From contig OY829329.1 in NCBI GenBank assembly GCA_963691655.1, positions 20,598,708-20,662,707 on the forward strand: a stretch of 64,000 nucleotides of DNA. The letters are read 5' to 3'. The position numbers and the translations under genes are program-made. This stretch comes from Toxonevra muliebris (lineage: Eukaryota; Arthropoda; Insecta; Diptera; Pallopteridae). Below the pieces are notes generated by a model that saw nothing but the letters and a program-made list of their open reading frames with translations, ran no database searches and was not told the origin of the DNA. This document shows positions 31,508 to 45,939 of the stretch, piece after piece. Numbering within the stretch: position 1 is the first letter of the stretch; every line of letters begins with the position of its first letter.

Positions 31508-34500
31508 ATCAAAGTCATAATTGCAATGTAATTAAATTGAATTAATTTGCATTTATCTATATTGCACTTAATTTATTGTTTTTATTTTTCCCACTTGTAT
31601 ACTGTTTAAATGAATTTGTCTGTATTATTATATGAAATTAAACAAAAAAACAAAACATTTTTTTTATATATAGGAAATAAACACGAATTACTTTTTTGAA
31701 GTGGCATTTTTTCTTTTAAAATTTTAGGAGATTTATGTATTTTTTATCACTATATATTTTTCATATAATTTCTGTGGAAAACCCTGAACCCATCTTCCGA
31801 ATACTGTACTGAAAAAAAATATTTAGTCCTTTTTTGTTGTATTCCTCCTCTCTAATAGATTAAGAGTAGGGAAGGGAGGTTTAGGTCCAATCATCCCTTC
31901 GAAAAGTCTTTAACTCAGAACTTTAACAAGAATCCTAATAACTGAAATATCTATCTATCTATCAAGGGGGGTTTTGTATCTAAAATCCCATACCATCCTT
32001 CGACCCGCTACTGCTTATATAGATCACAGTCCTATACTGAAAATAAAGAAAATGTAGTTCTGAGACAAATAATTGAAACCTAAAATCAAGCCGATCTCCC
32101 TAATTTAGGTTTGAAAAAAAAATTATTCAGGACTCAAATCAAAAACCTTGTTTCTTCCAAAAAACTTACTTTTCAAAGAAAATGTTAGAACTGCTGAAAA
32201 TTAGAGGCTTTTCAAAACATATAAACCAAATTTGTTTCCAACAACATAGGTAACAGAGGCATGCAAGATTTTAGATATCTATATTGATTCAGAATAGGAA
32301 GCTATTTTCCATGTAATATCCTTAACCTAAGTCTGGCAACATTTTTCTATGTCATCAGAATTTTGCCCCAGATTCTGTTTTAACTCACAATATTGCATAA
32401 AAAACTTATTCTTAGTCATTCAAATTTCGTACTATGAAAATTAAATTTAAGCTTTACTAATTTGTTTGATATTTTGTACAAGTTTCATTTCAATAGAGTT
32501 TCCTAATCCTTTCGAAAAATTTAGTTGGTCAATTCGCAAGCTATCTTATTCGGCGTCATATTTTCCCATGCGTCATCTACTCTTTTATAATTCCAAACTT
32601 GAAAATAAACGCATTTTTAAAACCGCAATAAAATTATGCTATTAAAAAATATAACTAAAATTTACGACATCTAAAACAATGCGGCAATTTGTGTATTTTT
32701 ACAACCACAATAAAATTATACAAGTAATTTTGCCCTTCAATTTTATATGTACGGTCCTTTCTTCAAAAAAGGGGACTACTTGTATTGTATTGTAAAATTG
32801 TATTAAAAAATTAAAGGAACATGCGATTTAGTTTGGCGCCAGTTAAAAACTCAACTTTTCTAAACGCGAGGTGTTAAAATAATAATGTAATATTTCAACT
32901 GACGTGTATTAACACTTATCCGAGAAATTCACGAATTAAAGCGAATTTTTTCATATCCCGTCGTGAATATGTTAAGGTTCCTCTGAGAATTTGTCTACTG
33001 ATTTGGAATTTCATATTAAAATTTCGTTATTGAATAGGGCAGATTCAATATAGCAGCAAAATCGAGCAACTTCGGCATGCTGCAGTAAAGCCGATAGCAT
33101 TGGTTGTTTGGGGGTTAATGGATTAATACCGAAATGAAAAAAATTTGAAATGGCGGATACAATATACATAGTGTTCGAAATTGTAAAATTTTGTTGTATT
33201 TCAATGAAAATGGATACCTGAAGAGAAAAAAAATGAAATTTAAACTAACTATTATCAAATACATAAGTCAGCTTTAACACACACTGATTTCTCTCAATGA
33301 TTTTCTGTTAGCTCGCAAGGGAGGGGAGACGAAAGTGAACTGTATCAAAGATTTTTGATGTTTGCCTTTTTCAGATTTTGCATCTCTGTTCAACTCATGT
33401 AAATTGAATAACAAAAAAGCAAACAGAAATACAAAATAATTCGGTCGAAATCGTTGTGTGTAAAAGCTGTCGTCGATTGAAAGAGAATATGTAAAAATCG
33501 GTGAGAAAAATCGGGTACAAATCAGTATTTGTAAAAGCAGCCAAAGTAATATTTAAAGTACAAAACTTGTTTTCCAATTTTCCATATTTTTACTTCAGTT
33601 TTCTCAATTAGTGTTATATTTTTATATCCAGGTGATGGTTAATAATATTGTTCGGCTAAATGCTTAAACTTTCATAACATTGCTATTTTAATTATATGAA
33701 AATAATTCAAAATATTTATGTGCATTCAACTGCAATAATTATTTGGGCGCACAATTATTGCAAAACGAAAAAGTGGAAGTGAAAATAAATGTTCTTCTCA
33801 GAAACTTCTTTGAATTTTGAATTCATTGTTAAAATTTTATAATTGCTAATGGCGGATTCAATATAACAGTTAAATCGAAAAATTTCGTCCATGGCGGAAT
33901 TGTAACAGGTGATAGCAGCTCTCAACTCTCTCTTTCTCTTCTTCATTTTTTTTCCTCTATGAAGAGGTTTAGAACTGTCAAAATCGTTGTTAACGTTTTG
34001 TTTGTTCTCCATGCATATTTGTTCTTGTATTTTTTTAACATTTATTCGCTTTTATAACAACAAAGCAATGTGTTGTTATTGTCTTTTGTTTTGTATTTGC
34101 TGCAATGCAATGCTGTTCTAATTCTGCCATGATTTCGTCTTAGTTCACTGAAACCGGTAAGTTTGTTCATATCATATAATCATCTATATATCTCAATAAT
34201 TAGACCAAAATTGAATTTAATGAGAAATTTAAAAAGAAAAATTTGCAATAATGTGTCATTAAAGTGTCGAAATCAAAAGCCTCGTGGTCTAAAAATTTTC
34301 TCACATTCTATAACACAGTACAACTAAATTTTAGTTTTTGCTTTTACCCTCAAATTGTTCACTGAAGTATTGTAAATGACTGGGTTAAAATACGAAAAAT
34401 TTGGTTTGCCCTATTACTCGAAAGTAGTCTTGCCAAACATCCCGTTTTTACCGGGACAGCCTGGGTCTTATGGAATTCTAATTTTTGCTTTCACTCTTAA

Positions 34501-37490
34501 AAATATTTTAATATCCACTCATAAAAGAAGTATAAGTTTTTTACTTAGTACTTACTTTTTAATGGTAGCCCTGATTAAATATTATAATATAATAAAGAAT
34601 TTAAAAAAGGAAAAGAAAACGAACCAAAAATACAACGATTGTTGTTTTTGTTAACGAGATTATAATGACTGGCTTTTTGGTCGAAATTTTCATACGCAAA
34701 TAGTTAACTATTTCATACTTTTTTTCCAACGTTTCGGTGCAAATTTTAGGCCTTCTTCAGGGGATTTTTATTTATTTATCTGTTTTTTGAGAAAATTTAC
34801 ATATTTTAAAAAAACTATAATTATTACAAAGATATAACATTTTAACACTTACAGTAAATACTATTTGTAAAACATTCAGTCAAGTAATTAAATAAAATAT
34901 AGTCCTTAATTAACAAAAGACAAAAAAACACGAATGATTGTTGTTTTTATTTTGTGTAAATTAAACATTTTTCATTTTTTTGTTTAAAACCATAAAAAAA
35001 AATTGTGTCTAATTGGTACCTAGAGTACCGGGGGAAAAACGCAAATCCCGTTTACTTTTTTAAATATGACAATTTATCCCGAGATTAGGTAAAATGAAAA
35101 TGGCAGCCCCATACATAACATATCTTACTGTAACACAGTGTAATCATAATAGCTGTATATTGGACATATTTTTTCATAAACATTTTCGAATTATCAAGTA
35201 ATAAACAACAATAACAACTTTTAAGTAACTTTTTCCCCAAAGATTTTTCTTGATAATTATCTTATGAAGCTAAATATACATATCAAAGAACTTTTTCCAA
35301 ATAATTTTTCCAGAAATCGTATAATATAGGATATATGGTATTTAGATGTCTCCAGTTTAATGAACCACCCTGTATGATATTGTGTATACTTATGTATGCT
35401 TCTCGGAGCCACTTCAGTTTTTATAACTTTACTTTAGAAAGTTACAGTTAGTTTAGCCCAGATACTGAACACAGTCGGCAGTAAAAATTAATAATATTCG
35501 TAAAATAAAAAAAAAAATCAATTATTATTTAATGTGCATGTGTGTGTGTGTGTTTAAAAAAAAAATCCAAGGCTAAGAACATCAAAAACATTTTTTTTAC
35601 TTGTTTCAAAAGCTACATGATCGTACTCAGCGTTTTACCGTTTCCACTTCCTGGCTGTGTACATTATGTAGTTTTGGAAAACATTTAGCATACGCACAAC
35701 AGCTTCCAACTTACGGATATACATAAATGTTTATAGCTCAGCATTGAAAATAATGAGAACTCCTTGAAAGCAGCAATTGATTTTAATCTAATTTTTATAA
35801 AAACAGTTAAAGTCAATTGGAGCTGTCTGGGAATTTTTATTATATTAGTAATACAAGGAGTCATCAACATGTTGAAAACAATACCACAAAAAATATATAT
35901 TTACAAAAAATAAAAGTGAAAAATTTCCGAATTACATAATTATTGCGAACAAGATCGCAAACTTATTCAAATAATATGCATTCATGTATGTGTGCACATT
36001 AGAGAAGCCCAAAAAGTTAAAGTTTCTTTGGCTTTCGGGAATCGGGTATAACAAAAACAAAAGTGCTCTCTGTGAACCTAAAAATGTCAAATATATAAAA
36101 TGTGGGGTCATTCGAACATCAGCTCTGGTTGCTCATCTAGAAATCTCTGTTGACCGAAATATCAACATCGCTCATAAGCGAAAAATTACTATAAATTGAA
36201 ATAAATAAATATATCAAGAAAATAAAAGATATTTACAACATCTATTCTTGGTTTTTCAAAAGACATTGACTACTTAAAAATTAATAAAGTGAAATAAATA
36301 AAAGTGACGCCCTCTTTTCCGTTCACTGACGAATGCTAAATTTGAAAACTGTTCTTTTATTTCTCCCAAAGTTCTGACATTTCAAAAATTAATATGAAAC
36401 AAATATTAACCCATTGGTGACAGCAAAATATACATATAAATAAAACAGAAAAAAAATTAGAAAATCTAGCTCTCAAAATTTAAAATTTTTTCATTATATC
36501 ACTCAATTAAGAACTCTGCCACTCCCAAATTTAATTAAAAATCGTTTGAAATCAGCAAAACTGTATTTAGAATATGTAAAATAAACTTTTGAAGAAGGTA
36601 ATTATAAAAGTGTTGTATTTTCCTTAAATTTTCCTAAATTATAGAACCACACTTTGTTTTTCTTTCGGAACAAAGAAACTAAACAAAATAACAAAACGAG
36701 AGAGATTGTATGTCATAATTGTCATCTCTCATAAGTCCTCAGTAGCGGCATCCAACATTTCGCTCTCATTTCCATTCTAGACTAGACTTTCAAATAAATC
36801 ATATTGTGTGGATAACGTGTGTGTGTATTTCGTGAAACGTGTGTGTGTTTCGTGATTTCAATTCACATAAAAACAACTACGTTGAGGGCTCTCACTTCAT
36901 AGTTTTACAGTTAAGCTTAATTTCCCTCCTGCATGCGGCTACCTCCATTATTCTGCCATGGTTGGTTTCTCCTGAAAATAAATATGTTCTCACGTTATTT
37001 TTATGAGTTGAATTTCTTCTTATAAGAAACATTAAATGTTTTTAAATTTTAAATACCTAACCTCCAATTTAGCAAATTGGTCACTAAAATTAAACTTGGG
37101 GAGGACTGCTCGGGTGACACTATTAGAGATCTTGCTACAATAACGACTTAAGTGGGTTAAATGATTTTTCTGTGTATTACTTATAAAAATATGTAGTTCT
37201 TTACATGCATACATATCTAATAGGTATGTAAAGTAATATGATAATATTCTATTCTGAGGAACTAAAATTTATAAATAAAAAATCTGTGGAACCACAGAAA
37301 TTGGAACATCTACATATACAAAAAGATAAATAAACTTATTAAGGTGTATCGAAAAGGTCCATTTCCAATTTTTGGTGAATGTCTCTATCGAAAAAAGTTA
37401 CTTATGTTATCCTATGTTACAACCTAGAAATTTCAGCCTAATCCACATCGGTCTTCCGCCCGACGTTTAAAAAAAAGAAAAATCTCAAAG
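31508..37490. other. Long intergenic region with repeat debris
   Basis: No exon is convincing in 6 kb. A repeat starting GGCRGATTCAATATARCAG occurs near 33038 and 33852, with a shorter relative near 33154. 32524-32556 matches one arm of the hairpin MITE at 63499. Parts of 33900-34100 resemble 6440-6600. The remainder is AT-rich. Confidence 0.45.
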
Positions 37491-37499
37491 AATCTCGGT

Positions 37500-37850
37500 G
37501 ATTGTATAGAGCTATACGCATCGTTTGTGTCCATTCAGAACCTCTTCTATTTGCTATATTGCTATTTCATTCGCTTCAATATTGCTATGCCCAGGAACCC
37601 AGCAGACGGTGTCCTTTTGTTGCTCAATGACCATCAGTGAAGCCCGACATTTCTTTACAATCTCTGATTTAACTATTTTGGATTGTATTGCTTTCATTGT
37701 TCGTAATCTGAATTGTACTGTCTTGTAGAAGTCTAGCTCATTTCTCAATAGCAAAAATCTCCGCCTGAAAAACACCTTAGCTATCAGGAAGACCAGAATT
37801 ACCTTTTGAGTATAGGGAAGTAAAATCCAAATTTGAAGTCGTGTGATCCG
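37500..37850 (-). pseudogene. Non-LTR RNase H fossil
   Basis: The minus strand codes for FQAEIFAI, then after frameshifts CWVPGHSNIEANEIA. These are the Glu box and last box of a retrotransposon RNase H. FQAEIFAI is identical to the fragment in Fkbp59 intron 4, so it is probably the same family. Several stops and frameshifts make it dead. Confidence 0.7.
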
Positions 37851-40077
37851 TTGTCATATCTAAGTCAGCTTTGATTTTATTTTTGGCCTCTCCGTTTTAT
37901 TTCACTTAAAATTGTAGAGTGTAAAAATGTCTATCTTACGCAGAAATTTCTGTATAAGTTATAAAGACAAGGATTCAAAATTTTTTCAACAATCTTCGCC
38001 AACAACATAATTTTTAGACTCTTAAGTTACATTAAATAAAGAATTTAACGAAGCAACTTTTAAATGTACAGAACCAAATAACCCCAAACTTACTTTTTTC
38101 TCCAGAAATGTTATTTATAATTTCAGCTGTTAAGAAATTACTTGCAGATTTGCCCTTCTCTTACTTGTATTTCTACGTAGCACTTATCTAGCAGATTGTT
38201 TATGGCTGGATAAGAAGAATTGCGTGGAATACAAGGTGATTCAGAACTGCGCACATTGATATATTGAAGGTATCGAGTTATACTTGAAGATGTTGAGTTT
38301 TAAAAACCTAACATTTTGTGTTTTGGTCAAAGTTGTGCATGTTCAGTCTGAAGTGGATCCTCCAACTTAGTTTTGCATCAAAAACGCGGTCATGCAGCGG
38401 CTATAGTGAGCGATGGGACTGCATTGAATTGAAATCTCATATTTTATACTTACAGCCTGAATTTAAAGTATTCTATCTATACTTTCGCACTTCTTTTATT
38501 ACCAGCTCATTAAAATTCATTTTATTGTTTTATTTTTAAATTAACTATTATTATTTACATAAATTATTATGTTTTTCACAAAATTTATTTATTTTAATTA
38601 TTTCGCGCCGAAAATATTTTAATCAGCTGACAATCAGCTGATCAGATATGCAACCCTGTCTTGTTATCACCGATGGGTAAAATAGAAATAGATCTCAGTC
38701 GATAATAAACCCATCGGCGGGAAGCCCATCCCGCCTTAACTCTGTGCCACTTCATACGATTGAATACGTTTTAATTTTGACAGCGGGTACACATCAACGG
38801 TCACCCATCGCTTCAGGATAACATATCAAGGGCAACCGAGAGATTTTTTGTCAATCCCCTAATGCCCCAATAAACCAACCGAATTTAGAAAAGTGCTCGC
38901 CCATACACTTTTTTACTTCCTTTGAGTTAAGGAATATGCCATAGATCACCCAGTATATATGAGGGTATGTGGCAATATAAGTAGTAAATAGCATATGTTT
39001 ATCTTAATTGCTTTTAGTATTAAATTTCAAATTTCAAGTAAATAAATAATAAAATTAATAAATAAATGCAAATGTAATACAAAACCAGGAACTTAAATTT
39101 AAATTTTACATAAAGCGTGTGAAGTGTATGTGTTTATGTGAATGAATGGAAAAGTGGTACATGCTGCAAACCTATCATGTCAATCATACTAATTCACCGT
39201 TGCCGATATTTAAATCCAATGAGCTCCATATTGCTCCAATTGACATGAGCTTTAACGTGAAATCAAACAAGCGCAAGTAAAAACATTTGGCTCAAGTCAG
39301 TTGGCGCATGTTGGTATATTTGGAAGGAGCTACTACAACCAAGCCATCCATTTATGTACACATATTTTCTAATTGAAAAACGATTCAACGGTATATTTTT
39401 AAAATGACTCAAATGTTTCATAGCGTGTTCTAAACAAACATCAATTTGCTGCTACAACCATTGTGTCATTTTGGAAAAATACTTGTAAAAATATACTTAC
39501 TAAATATAGAAAACATCAATCCAAGTAAAGCGAAATATTGGAAAAATCTATATGTATATAAACAATTAGCTGTAGTAATAACTATTGCGCTAAGAATGAA
39601 GCAATCGGTTTCAGCGTTTTCTCAAATTATATATGTATGCTGAAGTACGATGGTTCATTCTTGGAAACAATAGTCAATTCATATAAAAATACGATTTATA
39701 ATAACAAAATTGCAGTGTCGATTTAAAACTAATTTGTTTTAAACAAATTGTTACGTAGTGAAGTGCGCAGCGGAAGTGAAGAATAAACAGATATTAAATA
39801 TGGCATAAAGACACAGAAAGAGAGAGAGAGAGAGAAAGAGAGAACAAAATAAGCAATAGTGATGTGATTTTATTCATTCAATTTGAAAAAAAAACAATCA
39901 ACCGGTTTTTTTTTTTTTTGAAGAATGTAATGTGACACAATGACCGAAATTAAATGCCACAGCTGTTTTTGGCAGGCATTTAACTATTTTAGCGAAAATA
40001 ATTGGAAAGCAGTTGTTATTACAAAACCAAAATTTATTTCGTTATTAATAATATAATTTAAATTGGACGGTGCTACG
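37851..40077. other. Intergenic region
   Basis: No gene. There is a short hairpin (CCGATGGGT at about 38671 against ACCCATCGG at about 38709) and an (AG)n run near 39818-39842. Confidence 0.4.
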
Positions 40078-40232
40078 CTCTAATGCAATGGTTCTCAAGT
40101 GGTGGTGCGCAGACAGATTTGAAGGGAGGCGCGAAAACATTTCAATAAATAAATATTTGCATACTCTGTAATATACAATAATCATAATATTTAGTATATA
40201 TAATAAAATAGTTTATTTTTTCTTTCATATTA

Positions 40233-40677
40233 TGCGGACACACGAGAGTGAATTTAGTTGAAACTTCGAATTTCAAATTTAGGTGGACACGCCACGACAC
40301 GAGATTATAAATTTGGAGAAGAAGTTTTGTGTGTGTTTTGTGAAAAATAAAAATAAATAAAAATGTGGCCTTTCAATTGGATTTGGATAGGAAGAATTTA
40401 TATAGCTTAATAATTTTATTTTTTCACTCTCGCTTTTGTTATTAAATATTACAAGAGCAGCTGTTATGAAAACTAAATGCAAAATGTCTAAAAAAAAAAG
40501 TGTGATAGATCTTATATTTTCCATGTTTTTGTGGGTTGTTGAGTTACTTTTGGCATTTCAAGTGAATTTCGTTGAAATTCTTCTGAAATTCAGAATTTTA
40601 TTTGACAGTTTTTTATGGCGAAATTCCGCATTTCAACAATGTTAAATTTACCTGGAATTCCCTCATGTGTGTCCGCA
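40233..40677. mobile_element. Nested foldback element, TGCGGACAC ends
   Basis: TGCGGACACACGAGAGTGAATT at 40233 is mirrored by TGCGGACACACATGAGGGAATT at the right end (to 40677). It is 445 bp and non-coding, and shares internal blocks with 19378-20060. A target duplication is not clear. It lies inside the hAT-type element. Confidence 0.65.
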
Positions 40678-41210
40678 CTATAATACAAGAAAGACAACGA
40701 CGATCAATTTTTTGAAACCATTTCATACAAAATACTGCCAGTTTAAACTTAAAAACAACCGTCAAAATGAACGTCTTCGTCTTTCTAATGTTAAAAGGTG
40801 CTAGATACACATTCTAGTTTCACGTTTTCCATTGCAAACTATAACCCCGAAAATGCGATAAATAGTTAAAGATTACTTATTAAAAAAAAAGCAGAATATG
40901 AAACACCATTTTCAAAGAACTTAAGTCCAAATACTTTTTAAGAACCATAATGTAATATTGATCTAATTCTTTGAGTTAAAATATTTACTACCCATTTTGG
41001 ACATGAGCTGCTAAAAAAAATTTTTAATGTAATTTTAAGCACTGATTACGAGTCTACAGTCCTTTTTCGCTATCAGGCCAGGTTTTTAAAATAAATTATT
41101 TAGCCATTTTTTTTAGCAAATTTTCGGCCATGACTTGAAACTTTGACTGATACTATTAATTAAAAGATTTTTAATCTTGTTGTATCAGATTGTTGAAAAT
41201 AGTAAATAAA

Positions 41211-41721
41211 CAGGGCCGTCGAGAGAAAATCCGGGCCCGGTGGTGATAACCTCTGACCCCCCGCCCTTATCTCTTCCCACCACAAACGATACAATAAATA
41301 TCTATGTATGGGGCAAGGAGAAATTATTTTATACTACTTTTTAGTCCGTTTTAAAAACGTGGCATATTAAAAAAAAAAATTTATTTTAATTATTACTTTA
41401 ATTTTTATCAACGACTCACGCTGGTCGCCAGATATATTAATGAAAGCTCTTGAATTCAGTCCGATATTCTAGAGCTTTTCAAACAAATCTGGCATGAGCA
41501 AATTCGTTGTATAAAGTTTTTTTCCTATTCTATATAACAAAAATTTTTCGAATATAGGACGCCGACCCGTCTGCAAAATGTTTTCATGATTGATAGATGA
41601 TTAACCCGATAAATAATTTTCATGGCATGTAATTCAAATTTCAGACGCATAGACACTTGTTAAAGTTTTTCTGGAGCCCGGTGGGAATCTCACCCGACCC
41701 ACGCCCCTCTTGCCGGGCCTG
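41211..41721. mobile_element. Nested hAT MITE with perfect 8-bp duplication
   Basis: TAAATAAA at 41203-41210 is repeated exactly at 41722-41729. The ends inside are CAGGGCCGTCG and (inverted) CAGGCCCGGCA, of the CAGGGCC type common in hAT elements. It is 511 bp, GC-richer than its surroundings (CCGGGCCCGG, CCCGGTGG near both ends) and has no ORF. It lies inside 40086-42274. Confidence 0.75.
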
Positions 41722-42282
41722 TAAATAAATAAAAAGCCCGGTTCCGTCTTAAGAATAAAAGACTGACAATAACCGCTGAGCTTACTCTCATCCCACAAAC
41801 CTTTGTGGTTTTTCTCGATTCTCTGTAACTCTGTGCCGCTCTCCTTGCTCATCGCTAGTATCGCCCAAGTTCTCGGAAAGGAAATCCAAATGGGAATGGG
41901 GATTTTTCAACATTTTACGGAAACCCTTCAAATGATCCGTTAAAAATTGTCTATATTTGATTCGGTCAAGACTTTTCCTTCTTTAAATAATGTTCCCGCT
42001 ACAAACATAACAAAAATACTCAGCACTGACTTTTCACGAAGTTCTTGGTACCATAAAAATACGTTTTAAATACAAAAAGTTAAACAAACATGGTATTGGC
42101 AAGATCAATGCTCAAAGATACGTTAAAAGTTACTCTTTTCTTCTTGGGTCAAACAATTTACCGAAATTTGTATATTTATATATTTTTTTTGATAATTTTG
42201 GAGGGTGAGGGCAATCCGAGACTGCCACGAATTCGAAAAGTGAAGCGCAGGTAAAATGTAGTTGAGAACCGCTGATTTAATG

Positions 42283-45200
42283 TAACCCATACGAATACTA
42301 GTTTTGAGATATGGATGTTTTTATATTTGAGCTTAATAATTTCTTCGCGGAAAATTCGCTGTTTCTTTATAATAACAATTTTTTTTCGTGATGCGCTTTA
42401 ATATATAGGTATAAAAACATTTTAGCATTAAAATATTTAAGGTCTGTATCCACCTACAAAGTAAAGCGTTTCGGAAGCAGATGCAGTTCCAACAACTCAT
42501 AAAGTTGTTCAAAAATTTCTGGTTGCATGTGGAAATTTTCAATAAAGAGTCTAGGCGCATTTCGCAAATTTTCAAAATCGGTCATGAACCTTCCCTTCTC
42601 GTTCCTTTCTTTGAGGTACGGGGTCACCAAATACCTAGCGTTAACTTTAAATTTAGCCTAGAATTAGTAAAAAAAAAAATGGATGTGTGCAAGGCACGCA
42701 AGATATTTGATGTGTAAACAGTTAAGCCAACTGAATGACATGTACATAATCTCACATATGTATAGCCATATATAGGGATTTGATGTATAATCTACATGCT
42801 AGGTAAATAATTCAAATTAAAACAATTCTTTTATAAACTTAAAAATTTATTAGATATCATTATCTTTTATATAGCCCAATTCACTATAAATTGCAAATGG
42901 TCCTGCATCATTGCAAATGCAAATTTTTATTCCATATCGCATATATTTGTTGTTGTGAATGCAAAAATATTTTGAAATTGCACCAAATCGTAGTTGCATT
43001 ATTTTTCTTTTACTCAATGCATCGGGCACGTTATGTGATGATATGGGGTGATCAGTCAGCCCACTACTTTTTAAAAGCACCGCAAAGAGATTTGCCTTAA
43101 CTGCATTTAATAAAAATAAGAAACAATGTATTTTGATTGAAGTAAATAAGTGATTTTATAACAAATAAGTTTGCCTTTCTAAGGTTAATGCTATTTTTAT
43201 AATGCCGTGGTTTGCTATCATTATCACTACATTTTGTTTATACATTTAATGAAACCTAGATTCCTTATTACTTATCATTTTGTATTGATTTTATATTTTA
43301 AAAAATATTTAATTTTAATCCAATCTAACTAACCGAATGTAAAACCTATCAAACGCCTGTGTTTGCTACGGCGACTTCTCTGCTTGTACAGTCGATCTCC
43401 ATACTTTTAACACCAACAAATAATTCTGCCACGAATAAATGTACACACACATTTTGTTTTCGTATGTACATATATGTGTGAGTAAATTGATCGAAACATA
43501 CACAAACAAACTCCGCTCGTATTTTAATTTCTCCCTCTCTTCTTCTCTTCTCTTTGTTGTTTAGAGTAGCACAGTCATGACGCGCAGTAGTGCGAGCGAG
43601 AGGGGAACTGGACATTACAGTTATCTTACATCTTACGATACAGTTATTCTTACATTTTACACATTTGAAATTTTGCCCATACCGTGAGCTAAAATGTTTA
43701 CACATCAAAAAATGTAATATATTCAGATATTGTGTAAAATTTACCAATCCATTTCTGATCATTTTATTTAATTTATTTTCTGTATGTTGTTTTTTTGTCA
43801 CAGCTGTGAGCTATCAAATGACAAAATTTCTTCACCACTACTTTTTCATGCTCAAGAAATAAACCATTTTTTTCTTGTGCAATTTCTTAGCTAAATACCA
43901 ACCTTAAAGCTAAAACTTCATATATGTAAAAAAAACACTAAAGAAATGCTCAAGAAATTTTCTTGAGAGAATATCCAGCTCATATGAAATTTAGTACACT
44001 TTTTAGTACCTTCTTTTTTAAGTGAAATGTGAATATGGCAATACAGGTTTTGCGGAGAAAAATATGATCACAATTATTTCTGGAAGAAAAGCGACAGCAA
44101 TGCGCCAAAGTAAATAAATTAAAACATTATTTTAATTGATTTTATATTTTATTGAAAACATTTGAGAAGTGGAAGACACACAATAAAGCGCCAAAATAGA
44201 ATAATGAATTTCACAACAGAGACGAAGCGCCAATTGGCGAAAGAAGTTAAAGAGAGTCCCAGAATTAGGGACATCAGCAATCCAATAATTCCAACAAAAA
44301 ATCTGTGAACCAGACCTGGGCTCAGTTAAGCGGCATATTGAGGAAAACTAGCAAGTACCTAAATTCAAGTTTGGCTTTTATTATTTTTATATTCTATCTA
44401 AGTTTTAGTAACCGAATGCAAGGCCACATGGATCAGTATGCGTGAAAGCTTGCCGAAGTCGGTCCTTTACCTTCCCTAGTCATTCCTTTTAATTGATTTA
44501 AACGATTTTAGGTACTTTATCGACAATGCTGTAAAAAAATGAAAAATCTGCTTGGACAGAGACACAGTGAAAACTCATTTAAAATAACTATAAAAAGTTT
44601 CAATTTGATCGAATTTTTTTGATTTTTTAAGAATTTTAGGGAAGTGGGGCAAACGTATCGAATTAACACTGCAAAGTACCCGCAAAATCGAAAATTTTGC
44701 CTCCTGGTATTGAAAATTTTAGAGCTTCGCTTCTATACCCAAAAAATAAATTTAAAAAATTTGTTTTATTATTTTTTCGATTATAATTTTCAAATTGATA
44801 TTTGTTTATTGTATTTTTTTTTTTTTTTTTTTTAATTATTAATTTTCGTTTAGTAATTTTTAATTCATAATAATACAATACAATATATTAACGTTTTTAA
44901 ATATTTTTTGTTTCAATAATAGTTTATTATTATTATTTATTGTTTTTTCATACGTAATTTTTATTTAGATTTCAAAAATGCTGCACAAAAAAACAATAAA
45001 GGAAAGCCATACATACAAGCTCGAAATAAATTTAAAGTACGGAATGAAACGAAAAAAATAACAGTAACTAAAGCGTTTTTTTCCAGCGTTCAGCTTCACT
45101 TAGAATGAAAAAATAACGTTTAATTAAAGTTCCAATTGGAGAGGTTTGCAAAATGTCATGTCTTTTATGGAATAAAGTTAAGAAAAAAAAAAACATTCTT

Positions 45201-45387
45201 TAAATTCTAATTCTAGCATAAAAAAGAAGTCGAACTCAAACGAGTTTTTTCGTAGAAATTTGACTGGACTGGAACCACAACTTTTTGTTAATTCTTTATG
45301 GAGACTAATCTGGCATGTTCTCATTCAAATGCAGATTAGTCTAATTTTCATTTAGCATTATTTTACACCACGCTGGCTTATCTAGCT
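42283..45387. other. Intergenic region
   Basis: No supported gene. The minus-strand frame at 43349-43801 lacks any family motif. A GA/CT-rich stretch lies near 43520-43610. Long T run at about 44814-44834. Confidence 0.4.
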
Positions 45388-45590
45388 ATAGAATCCGTCT
45401 CCAACAGTTACGAATTCGCAGCTACATTTACAAATCGAAAATATTCGTATTCCGGAATTCAATCGGAATTTAATTTAGTGTTGCCGCATTGAACACAAAT
45501 CGTTACTTTGTAATTAAACGCTTTGGATTATTTGTTTTTAAGTTTATAAATGTAGCTGCGAATTCGTAATTGTTACGTCGGATTCTGTTC
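45388..45590. mobile_element. Foldback MITE with ACGAATTCGCAGC arms
   Basis: Arms of about 40 bp: TAGAATCCG...CAGTTACGAATTCGCAGCTACATTTA on the left, and its reverse complement at about 45546-45590. Best conserved is TTACGAATTCGCAGCTACAT. About 200 bp, non-coding, no clear target duplication. Confidence 0.55.
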
Positions 45591-45939
45591 CGTTCGTTCC
45601 GTTTTTTTTTTTTTTTTTTTGGTATCATGATATTACTTTCGTTTCATTTCGCTCTTTGTGTTTCAAATAATTACAATTTTGCAATAAATATTTTAAATTT
45701 AATTATACAAAAGATTAATTAACTTAAATTTTAACAAATAAAAAATTTAGGTATACGTAAAATGAGAATAAATAAATTTAGCTTTTTTCCCCCCAGTGTT
45801 TTTTGTTTGCTTTTTATTATTGTGTGGGGGTGCTTTTAGGATTCACATGACAAAGGATCTGGATAAAAAAGTATTTCGAATATTTTCAGTACTTTATTTC
45901 AGATAGACATGTAAGTAATTTAGCTATTAACTCAAATTC

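Larger units (their letters stand above)
40086..42274. mobile_element. Degenerate hAT-type element with nested insertions
   Basis: The left end CAATGGTTCTCAA (40086) and the inverted right end CAGCGGTTCTCAA (to 42274) match the CAGxGGTTCTCAA ends of a known hAT lineage. The flanking octamers CTCTAATG and ATTTAATG agree at six of eight. About 960 bp of the 2.19 kb belongs to two later insertions. A minus-strand coding relic at 41750-41990 reads SENLGDTSDEQGERHR, then, in another frame, IEKNHKGLWDESKLSGYC. This resembles the NLGxxSDEHGERFHQD...YQGKW block that I recall from uncharacterised arthropod transposon proteins. Confidence 0.65.

Noticed and set aside
43349..43801. 150-codon minus-strand frame
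   Set aside because: No motif, odd composition, no splice context and no homologous copy in the window.
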